Virus record (IMG/VR): IMGVR_UViG_3300032309_001150
Span: 1 to 54,146 of that record
DNA length: 54,146 bases
From: a virus
Direction: 5' to 3' (one strand)
The stretch's first letter is position 1. Every line of letters begins with the position of its first letter. The translations under genes were made by a program, and so were the position numbers. The notes under the pieces are model-generated. The model did not search any database and was not told where the DNA came from. It saw only the letters and a program-made list of their open reading frames with translations. Below, one piece after another: positions 47,327-54,146 of the stretch.

Positions 47327-49086
47327 TACGAGCCTGCTTTCTGTTTGCTTTCCATAATGCGCCGCTCAAGTGGACCGGGTGTATAGGGTGCAGGGGCGAC
47401 CTTTGGCGTGCGTGAGCCGGGGCTGGGTGGAGTTTTGGGTGGCGCAGACTCACCCTTGGTGGGAAAATAAGTATCAAACAGCGCATTCATGTGCTTGTCG
47501 TAAGCCTCAAACAATTTTGTGTACTCAGGATCGGTTTGGACAAAATCTTGGAACGTGCCTGTTGGATTGTTTTTCTCGAACTTGTAGAACTCTTCCGCAA
47601 TTCGCATGTCGTACCTAGCCCGCGCCTCAACCACTTTTGCTTTCATTGCAATTGATTTTGGAGTGTCAGACGCGGAGCCAACTAAATTTGTAACGAGGCG
47701 GCGCTCGGCATCAGACACTTGGCCTTGTCCCTTGTAATACTGCTGTGAAGCCATGAGTTGCAAGATGGACTGAGATTGCGCATACATCTCAACGGCTCGA
47801 ATCTCTTGGTTGGTAATGTTTGGCTTTGCAAGGCGGAGCGCAGATTCGAGTCCGGGGAAAGAGATTTGACTGCCGCCAACATTCATGCCCTCGGTGACAG
47901 CTACAGCAAATGCGTTCAGCACACCGGGGTTTTTCAAAAGGCCAAAACCTCCTTGGGTGTTTTTGTTTGTAGCAAGCTTGTACATAGAATCTGCGGCCTG
48001 AACGGTTGTTTGCCCGATTCTTTGTTTATCGTAAACAGATTTGCGAACTTCCTTGTTTTCTTCCATGCGGTTTTCAAGCGCCATCTCTTTGCTTTTGCTT
48101 TCTAATGCCGCCGTTGAAGGGTCGCGAAAGTTTTTAAATGTAGGCTTGCCGTCTTGGCCAACCTGCCCTCGCGTTACGCCGCCAATACCGTTTGATGCCG
48201 CCCAATTTGCGGTTGCTTCATCTTTTTGCTCTTCGGTTGCATTCTTGCGCGTCATATCGTCCATGAGCTTGTCGTACTCTTGCGACTGATTCTTGGTCAT
48301 GTCAACCTTGCCTAGCACGCGAACAGGGCGGGAAATAGGCATTTCAAAACGAGTCACCCACTTGCCAGACATGGTGTCGTAAATACCCTCTGCGGTCACC
48401 ATCTGCGCTTTGCGCTGGACCTCTGAAAGCTTGGTCAAGTGTTCGCCAAGGGATGGGCTGATTGCAGACATCAGGGCTATGTCTTTGTCCGTAACTGGCC
48501 GCATGCGATCTGCTGGTGGTAAGTCTTCTACGGGCGGTGACACGGGCGTAGCAGAGCTTGCCATTGCGGCTGATGGAACCTTTGCGGGCGCGGCTCTAGC
48601 GGGTGCGGCAGGCATGGCAGGCGCGGAAGCTGGTTGTTGAATGCCACCTAAGCCACGGCCAGAGGCAATGTTTAGCATGGCCTGCTGGTTCAAACTTTCT
48701 TGGTTCAGCGCTTGGCGCTTTTGCGCTAGTTCAAGCTGATCCTTTTCGATGTCGTATTGACGCTGGTTCTCAGACTGTTGCGCTTTACCAAATGCGCCCG
48801 CGATACGGCCAAGACCTTGGATGCCGCTACCAGTTGACGAGGGGGTTGAGGCCGCCTGCGCAACGTCCAGCCACATTTGATTGACTGGGGGTTTTTTCCG
48901 TCGCTCCAACGATTCGCTTAATTTGGCAATTTGCGCGTCGAGCAATTTGCGATTATCACGCGACTGTTGGAACAGCGCCGAAATATTATCAATGGGCTGT
49001 TGCTGTTGAACCTCTTCGTCTTGCGGTGGCGTTTCTTGTGTTTGAGCGACTTGGTTTAAACCGCCAACTTCAGTTGTTTCATCCAT
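47326..49086 (-). CDS. Internal virion protein of unknown fold
   Basis: A 586-residue protein. An acidic N-terminus is followed by Gln/Arg-rich helices (~60-150), a Pro/Ala linker (~150-205), and a helical, globular part (~205-545). The segment FAVAVTEGMNVGGSQISFPG, then LESALRLAKPNITNQEIRAV (~385-435) resembles a region of other environmental-phage internal proteins. It ends in a Pro/Lys-rich tail. It lies directly before the transglycosylase gene, with which it overlaps by 1 nt. An ejection role is inferred from position. Confidence 0.7.
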   Translation of the reverse strand: MDETTEVGGLNQVAQTQETPPQDEEVQQQQPIDNISALFQQSRDNRKLLDAQIAKLSESLERRKKPPVNQMWLDVAQAASTPSSTGSGIQGLGRIAGAFGKAQQSENQRQYDIEKDQLELAQKRQALNQESLNQQAMLNIASGRGLGGIQQPASAPAMPAAPARAAPAKVPSAAMASSATPVSPPVEDLPPADRMRPVTDKDIALMSAISPSLGEHLTKLSEVQRKAQMVTAEGIYDTMSGKWVTRFEMPISRPVRVLGKVDMTKNQSQEYDKLMDDMTRKNATEEQKDEATANWAASNGIGGVTRGQVGQDGKPTFKNFRDPSTAALESKSKEMALENRMEENKEVRKSVYDKQRIGQTTVQAADSMYKLATNKNTQGGFGLLKNPGVLNAFAVAVTEGMNVGGSQISFPGLESALRLAKPNITNQEIRAVEMYAQSQSILQLMASQQYYKGQGQVSDAERRLVTNLVGSASDTPKSIAMKAKVVEARARYDMRIAEEFYKFEKNNPTGTFQDFVQTDPEYTKLFEAYDKHMNALFDTYFPTKGESAPPKTPPSPGSRTPKVAPAPYTPGPLERRIMESKQKAGS

Positions 49087-49089
49087 TTT

Positions 49090-50070
49090 TTACCCCAGTT
49101 GGTTGCCTTCAGCATCAAAAAAATTGCCGTCTTCGTCGTAGTAGACAGCACCCTCTGGAATCTGTGACGCGGAGTCTTGAAATACTGATCCGCCTACGGC
49201 TCTTTGAACTGGTTGCTTGTTCAACATTGAAGTCAAACTTGTCATGTCGCCAGTTTCCAAGGCTTTATAAATCGCATACATGGTTGCAATCTCTTCCAAG
49301 CCACTCAAACCATATTGGCCAGCTTGGCCGGGCTTTGTAGTAATTTCCGTAGTTCCAGTAGGCGCTTGCATGCCTGCCGTCAACGACGCAAATTGTTTGG
49401 CCTGCTCCATTGGATAGTTGAGCCTGTCTTGCTCATTTTTTTGTTGGACAGCGCCAAGGTCTTGCATGGTTTTCAGGCCCGAAGTGCCAATTTGATTTTG
49501 GACTTGACCTGTTTGAGTAAGCGATTGGCCAGCTTGAACGCCGCGAGTTAAGTCGTTTTGGGCGGCTGTCATGGCGTCTTTGTAGCCACTGCTCAACGCG
49601 CCATATTGTTGGCCAGTCAACGCGGCCTGCATGTCAGCCAATGTTTGACCGCCCTGTTGCGCGGCCCGTTGAGATCCAAAGTTTCCAGAACCAACCGTCG
49701 CGGCTTCAAACGCACCCATGTTTTGCATGTAGTTTTTGTTTGCAAGTCGAGCCATTTCCTCCACCACATTTTTGGTGTAAGGATTCATGTAGTTTTCAAC
49801 AATCTGGTTTGCGCCCGTGTAGCCTGCTTGCGTCAGTAGATCTTGCGCAGTGCCTGTGCTACCAGAGCCAGCAAATCCCGCCTTTGGGGCCATGTTTATG
49901 GCCTGTTGCTGGAGAGGCGACAGACCAGCTACGCCACCCTGTTGGACGGCGTTTTTGCCAAGGTTGATGGCGTCCTGTTGGAAATCCGTCAGGTACTGAG
50001 GAAGAGTATTCTGTTTCTGTGACGTTTCGGTCAGGCTTGGTAACGGATCACCTTGCAAAAAATCAGCCAT
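49090..50070 (-). CDS. Internal virion protein, Gln/Ala/Gly-rich
   Basis: A 326-residue protein. The N-terminus contains SPLQQQAINMAPKAG, and the middle has NPYTKNVVEEMARLANKNY (~118-136), ATVGSGNFGSQRAAQQGG and QTLADMQAALTGQQYGAL. This pattern recurs in large environmental-phage internal proteins. The C-terminus is acidic, ending YYDEDGNFFDAEGNQLG, with a nested AVGGSVFQD motif just before. It overlaps the gene upstream by 8 nt. Probably ejected or head-internal. Confidence 0.72.
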   Translation of the reverse strand: MADFLQGDPLPSLTETSQKQNTLPQYLTDFQQDAINLGKNAVQQGGVAGLSPLQQQAINMAPKAGFAGSGSTGTAQDLLTQAGYTGANQIVENYMNPYTKNVVEEMARLANKNYMQNMGAFEAATVGSGNFGSQRAAQQGGQTLADMQAALTGQQYGALSSGYKDAMTAAQNDLTRGVQAGQSLTQTGQVQNQIGTSGLKTMQDLGAVQQKNEQDRLNYPMEQAKQFASLTAGMQAPTGTTEITTKPGQAGQYGLSGLEEIATMYAIYKALETGDMTSLTSMLNKQPVQRAVGGSVFQDSASQIPEGAVYYDEDGNFFDAEGNQLG

Positions 50071-53065
50071 TTTGCGCTTCCTTCAAGTAAGCCAACGGCG
50101 ATTTAGCCTTTGGTGGAATTTTGCCAACGTGCGCAGATCGTTTGTGTTCGCGGATCTGTTCCCTAAATTTGTCCAAAACTTTAGCGCCAGCTTTGTTAGA
50201 ACCGTTACCCAAAGCGGCCACAACATCCGAGTCAAAGACGTATTCACCGTCGGCCAGCATGGCGGGGATGTCGTCGCTTTGACCGTCACCAGCACCGCGC
50301 ACATACGCACCTTGACGGTAATCATGACGGCCTTGAACCAATGGTACGCCAGACACGGGGTGAGGCATGCCGCCAGTGTTCATGGCTTGACCGCCTTCGT
50401 CCATCATATTCTCGCCGCGAACGCCAAGAATTTCCAGAGGATCTTGCGGTTTTCCGTAGGTGTAATAAGGTGATGCAGGATTGGGCATCTTTGGATTGGG
50501 TTGACTTAAACCGCCGACAGCAAAAGGCTCGGCAGTTTGCATATCCTCAGCGTAAGGCATAGAGGAATTCATGTCGCCCGCATCTGATTCAGCGCCGAGA
50601 TCCGCGCTTGTTTCGGGGGCCATCTGCCTGCTGTTGCCGCCCAAGCCGCCCATAGTTGGTTGCGCCATTTCTTGCTCAGGGTCTTCGTATTCCATTTCGT
50701 AGCCGGGAACGCCAAGATTTGTGTACAGGTCACTTTCTTCTTGCGGCGTGTACTGTTGCAAATTAGGTTGTGATGGCGTGACGACACGCGCTGGCCCCAT
50801 ACCAAAGTTAGTTGTTCTTGGCGCAATGCTTGGCATGGTCACGGTTGGGGCTTTGTAGCTTGATCTGTCCTTACTAGCGGTGCTCATCAAAGAGGCAATC
50901 ATGGCCGCCGTCAAACCAGTTTTTTGCACTTGAGGGTCTGACAAAAAGGCTTTCAATTGGTCGCCAGCTTTTTGTAATGGCGATCTTGTTGACGTTGCTG
51001 TTGGCGTTGCTGTTGGTGTTGTTGTTGGTGTTGTTGTGCCAGTTGTGTTCGCATACGCAGGTGTATCCGTCTGCGAGGAAGTTCCTCCCGTGTAACCAGA
51101 TGAAGTATTGTTGACGGTTTCATCAAACACATCTGCGGCGCGATAAAGAACGCCGTTTTTGTAAATGTTTCCACTCTGATCCTCGGTGTACTCATCTTCT
51201 GCCGCACGGTAGAGGACGCCGTTTAGGTAAAGGTTTCCACTTGAGTCTTCGGTGTATACATCCTCTTCCGGCTTTTCTGCCGCACGATAAAGCACGCCGT
51301 TTTTGTATACGTTTCCACTTGCGTCCTCGGTGTAAATGTCTTCTTCTGGGGTGCTATCCACAGCAAATGATGGGTCAGAGACATCCATCTGTGGGCTTGT
51401 GTATTTCGTGTAGTCTGGATTTGCAAAGACGTCACCGCCCTCTTCGAATCTTGGTAATCCACCTTTTTTCATGGTCGTAAGACCTCCGTGCTTGTAATCC
51501 ATATCTTCGTCTGGATTTGTGTTGTACCTTGGATCAACATAAGAATCTCGGCTGTCGAAGTCGTAAGTTGGGTAATCAATAACTGGATCAGGGCCATAGT
51601 CGTAAATTGGATTTGATTGTTCTGCGGCTGACACCAATTCAAATGTTCCATTGGGGTTGACCAACCACACGTTACCCGCTTGATCCGTGGTTTGATACGG
51701 CTGTATAGTTTCTTCGGGCTTAGGTGGCTCAACATAGTCGTAAACGGGGTTTGAAGGCTTCTCTGCGGCCTTGATTAAATTAAATGATCCGTCAGGGTTT
51801 ACTTGCCACACGTTGCCCGCATCGTCTGTGGCTTCGTACGAAGAGACGGTTTTTTCTGGCGTGGGTTCTGGTGTTGGCTCTGCGTAGTCGTAGACAGGAT
51901 TTTCGGTGGTGTCAACAGCGTCAGGAATCGGATTTCCAAAGGCATCTACAAGGGTGAGACTACCATCAGCGCCTTGGCTCCAATAATTTCCAGCTTCATC
52001 TTGAAGAATTTCAGGGGGCGCATTTTTGCTTGCTTCGGCCAGCGGAGACTCTTTGACTGGCTCTGGCGCTACAGGCGCTACGGGTGCAGGCGCAGGGATA
52101 GAGATGGGAATGATTGGCGTTGGGCTGGGTGAGGCTTCATTTCTTGCGGTCGAGCTTGCTTGAGCCAACGGTGATTCAATGACTGGCGCTTCGTTTATTG
52201 GCGCAACAGGAGTTGGTTCAGCAACGCTTGGCGCTGGAGTTGGTTCGGGTTGGCTGACTTGCGCCAAAGGTGATGGTGCTGGTGGCTCACCGTAATCGTA
52301 AACAGGATTGGGGGGCTCACCGTAATCGTAGACAGGGTTTTCTTCAACGGGAGGTTCGCCGTAGTCATAAACAGGATTGGGCGGTTCAACGTAGTCGTAG
52401 ACGGGGTTTTTTTCCGCAGGCACTTCGCCAATGTCGTAAACGGGGTTTGTCACCGGGGGAGGTGCAACTGGCGGCGCAACTGGCTCTTCTGGCTTTTCTG
52501 CCGCCCGATAAAGCACGCCGTTTTTGAAGACATTGCCAAGCGAGTCTTCGGTGTATTCGTCTTCTTTTGGTGGCGCTATGACCGACGTAGGCGGTTTGGG
52601 GGCTACGGGTGTTGTTGGTGTTGTTGGCTTTGCTGGAGTTGCAGGCGTAGTCGGTTTTTTGTCCGGAATCACCGAGTTGATAACCGAGGTGATGGCTTTG
52701 CCAGCAAGCGCGGCGGCGGCGGCATCTGTGGCCGCATTTGTTATTGCGTCGCCTTTTGAAGATCCGCTTGATGCGCTCGATGACGTTGGGGTGGTCTGCG
52801 TAGCAGTGCCAGATCCTGAAGACGTAATTGGTTTTGCCGACTCCGCTGGAACCACCACCGAGGTTACGGGCGGTGTAGTTGTGTCGGTTGTTGTTGGTAC
52901 TGATAGGGTTGTGGGGATAGTAGGGTCAGGGCTTGCAGGCTCTGTGGGAGCGGTCGATCCTCCAGAAGCTGGAACAGTTGGCTTCGAAATAACGCTGGTC
53001 AGTTTGCGCTTGGGCTTTAAAAACAGCGTGTTTCGTTTTTTCTGGAGGTTTGTAATATTGACCAT
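50063..53065 (-). CDS. Large repeat-rich internal or virion protein
   Basis: A 1000-residue protein. The first ~180 residues are a Pro/Thr/Ser-rich linker. Residues ~180-700 contain several repeat families: NPVYDYGEPP-type units (about nine), YTEDxSGNxYKNGVLYRAAE units (four) and D-x-AGNxW-x-x-NPDGSFxL units (three). It has an MKKGGLPRFEEGGD motif near residue 530. The C-terminal ~120 residues (YVRGAGDGQSDDIPAMLADG, YVFDSDVVAALGNGSNKAGA) are a conserved end I know from many phage virion proteins. Its low-complexity body suggests a flexible, perhaps ejected, protein. Confidence 0.72.
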   Translation of the reverse strand: MVNITNLQKKRNTLFLKPKRKLTSVISKPTVPASGGSTAPTEPASPDPTIPTTLSVPTTTDTTTPPVTSVVVPAESAKPITSSGSGTATQTTPTSSSASSGSSKGDAITNAATDAAAAALAGKAITSVINSVIPDKKPTTPATPAKPTTPTTPVAPKPPTSVIAPPKEDEYTEDSLGNVFKNGVLYRAAEKPEEPVAPPVAPPPVTNPVYDIGEVPAEKNPVYDYVEPPNPVYDYGEPPVEENPVYDYGEPPNPVYDYGEPPAPSPLAQVSQPEPTPAPSVAEPTPVAPINEAPVIESPLAQASSTARNEASPSPTPIIPISIPAPAPVAPVAPEPVKESPLAEASKNAPPEILQDEAGNYWSQGADGSLTLVDAFGNPIPDAVDTTENPVYDYAEPTPEPTPEKTVSSYEATDDAGNVWQVNPDGSFNLIKAAEKPSNPVYDYVEPPKPEETIQPYQTTDQAGNVWLVNPNGTFELVSAAEQSNPIYDYGPDPVIDYPTYDFDSRDSYVDPRYNTNPDEDMDYKHGGLTTMKKGGLPRFEEGGDVFANPDYTKYTSPQMDVSDPSFAVDSTPEEDIYTEDASGNVYKNGVLYRAAEKPEEDVYTEDSSGNLYLNGVLYRAAEDEYTEDQSGNIYKNGVLYRAADVFDETVNNTSSGYTGGTSSQTDTPAYANTTGTTTPTTTPTATPTATSTRSPLQKAGDQLKAFLSDPQVQKTGLTAAMIASLMSTASKDRSSYKAPTVTMPSIAPRTTNFGMGPARVVTPSQPNLQQYTPQEESDLYTNLGVPGYEMEYEDPEQEMAQPTMGGLGGNSRQMAPETSADLGAESDAGDMNSSMPYAEDMQTAEPFAVGGLSQPNPKMPNPASPYYTYGKPQDPLEILGVRGENMMDEGGQAMNTGGMPHPVSGVPLVQGRHDYRQGAYVRGAGDGQSDDIPAMLADGEYVFDSDVVAALGNGSNKAGAKVLDKFREQIREHKRSAHVGKIPPKAKSPLAYLKEAQNG

Positions 53066-53078
53066 TTTTTTCTTTCGA

Positions 53079-54146
53079 TCAAGTCGGGGCTGGTTGCTCT
53101 AATTTTGGTACTGGCTTCAAAGCCCCAACTGGTGCTTTTGGTGCTGGCTTTAGATTGCCGACAGGCGCTATTGGTGTTTTTGTTGGCGCAACAGTTATCG
53201 GTTGCGTGGTTGTTGGCGGCGTCAGTGTGGTTGGCGCTGGCACCACCACTGAAGTTAATGTTGTTGGCGCAACAGGTTCTGTAACTGTTGCTGATATTGT
53301 AGGAATTGTCGTGGTTTCTTTTGTCGGATTGACTGGCTTGAGCGTGCCCACTGGCGCGACTGGCGGCGTATCTTTGATTGCAGTCAATCCTCCAACTGGC
53401 GCTTCTGATTTTGGCGTTACAGGGATTGGCGTTTCTTTTGGTTTTAATGTGCCCACTGGTGCTGTTGGTTTTGGATTCAAATTGCCAACAGGCGCTTTTG
53501 GCGGCACTGGTTTTTTGGGCGCTGGCCTTGGTGGCGGAGGCGGCGGTTTAGGCGTCAACTCCTGTTTGATGGCGGCGTTGGTTGCCGTGGTCAAAGTATC
53601 GGCAATTACTTTGCCAATAACCGTTTGCTTCAATGGTGGCTCAGGCGCTGGTGCAGGCGCAGGGGTTGGCTCTGGCGCAGGTGCTGGCGCGGCATACACT
53701 GGGGTCTTAGTTTCAGACGAAGTTTTTCCTGTGTAAGACGATGAATCTGATGCAGGCGTAGGTGTAGGTGCGGGCGGCGGTGTGGGTGTTGGCGCAGGTT
53801 TGGGCTCAGGTTTGGGTTCAAAGATTGGAGGAGGGGCTGGCTCAAAGATCGGCGCGGGGGTGGGGGTGGGCGCGACATACGCTGGAGTTGGCGTGGAAGA
53901 GGACGTAGATCCCGTGTAAGACGATGAGGGTGAGGCGGGCGCTGGCGCAGGTGTCGGTGCTGGTGTCGGTGCTGGAGCAGGAGCAGGGGTAGGAGCAGGA
54001 GGTGGCTTTGGCGCTGGCGGCGGCGCTTTTGGTAAAGCGGCATCAAATGCGGCCTTGTCTTTGGCGGCTTGATCTTGGGCCGCTTTCTGTGCGTCCGCTC
54101 GAGCCTTTTCTTGAGCTACCCTCTGCGCCTCTGCTTGCGCTTTTGC
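53079..54146 (-). CDS. C-terminal part of the internal virion protein begun at position 1347
   Basis: The minus frame is open from 54146 to the stop at 53079 and lacks its own start; it joins, in frame, the gene leaving the left edge. The residues near the junction are Ala/Gln/Lys/Asp-rich. They are followed by a long Pro/Ala/Thr region with two SSSYTGxTSSxTxTPxY-type units (around 53910 and 53735), then a helix (KVIADTLTTATNAAIKQELT) and many PVGxLKP repeats. A start at GTG 53699 can be read but has no supporting ribosome-binding site. As a whole the gene encodes about 796 residues. Confidence 0.75.
   Translation of the reverse strand, partial: AKAQAEAQRVAQEKARADAQKAAQDQAAKDKAAFDAALPKAPPPAPKPPPAPTPAPAPAPTPAPTPAPAPASPSSSYTGSTSSSTPTPAYVAPTPTPAPIFEPAPPPIFEPKPEPKPAPTPTPPPAPTPTPASDSSSYTGKTSSETKTPVYAAPAPAPEPTPAPAPAPEPPLKQTVIGKVIADTLTTATNAAIKQELTPKPPPPPPRPAPKKPVPPKAPVGNLNPKPTAPVGTLKPKETPIPVTPKSEAPVGGLTAIKDTPPVAPVGTLKPVNPTKETTTIPTISATVTEPVAPTTLTSVVVPAPTTLTPPTTTQPITVAPTKTPIAPVGNLKPAPKAPVGALKPVPKLEQPAPT
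54123..54146. repeat. Terminal 24-bp copy identical to bases 1-24
   Basis: These 24 bases repeat the first 24 bases of the window exactly. They mark the overlap of a circular or circularly permuted molecule, or one extra unit of the 24-bp tandem repeat. The two bases before it (CT) are not part of the match at the other end. Confidence 0.85.

Noticed and set aside
51130-51340. Regular DNA repeats in the 1000-residue gene as a possible repeat array
   Set aside because: They encode in-frame YTEDxSGNxYKNGVLYRAAE units and diverge at third codon positions, as protein repeats do.
53155-53736. Long plus-strand ORF, Gly/Val-rich
   Set aside because: It is the mirror of the Pro/Thr repeat region of the minus-strand gene; composition is explained by the complementary codons and it lacks a ribosome-binding site.
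1-54146. Search for tRNA genes, integrase, attachment sites and a CI-type repressor
   Set aside because: I saw no cloverleaf-like sequence, tyrosine or serine recombinase motif, or two-domain repressor. Absence is by eye only; tRNAscan-SE and profile searches would settle it.

Overview
The window is essentially one complete tailed-phage genome (Caudoviricetes) of about 54.1 kb, presented as a linearised circle. The last 24 bases equal the first 24 bases, and a minus-strand gene leaving the left edge continues in frame at the right edge. Small and large terminase, an 826-residue portal, scaffold, major capsid protein, nozzle-like tail protein and internal virion proteins with a lytic transglycosylase point to a short-tailed (podovirus-like) virion. 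Two lipoprotein/inner-membrane spanin-type pairs and Shine-Dalgarno starts point to a Gram-negative host. A freshwater betaproteobacterium is my guess from general gene style only. I see no integrase, DNA polymerase, helicase, RNA polymerase or tRNA.

Layout. The late region is on the minus strand, read leftward from 34.7 kb to position 1 and, through the circle, on from 54.1 kb to 45.4 kb. In order it carries terminase small and large subunits, a giant 'polyvalent' protein (PcfJ-like and ADP-ribosyltransferase-like modules), a second accessory protein, portal, small proteins, a GroES-like co-chaperonin, scaffold, capsid proteins, Lys/Gly-rich proteins, an adaptor with a discoidin-like insert, tail-fibre-like proteins, a dense lysis cassette (8.4-5.9 kb), adaptor and nozzle. 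It then reaches internal virion proteins that cross the origin and end with a transglycosylase protein at 45.4 kb. One small plus-strand ORF (26.7 kb) lies against this flow.

The early region (34.8-45.4 kb) has a divergent control region at about 42.24-42.34 kb. Leftward it drives a Cro/YdaS-like regulator, two DUF1376-type replication proteins, RusA resolvase, a Ref-like HNH nuclease, a DUF932-type protein and many tiny translationally coupled genes. Rightward it drives a ssDNA-binding-like protein, a winged-helix protein and a PD-(D/E)XK exonuclease. Replication therefore looks host-dependent, supplied with phage initiation and recombination functions.

Most notable: a family of promoters in which a GTCAACC element, often extended into the palindrome AACCGA-N-TCGGTT, sits where a -35 box should be. 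Three of these promoters share a second conserved box, and five genes share the same leader. Other highlights are the polyvalent effector-like protein, two nested or overlapping membrane-protein/lipoprotein pairs, a probable ATT start codon placed directly after a stop codon, and a short basic Gly-Gly motif recurring in many unrelated structural proteins.
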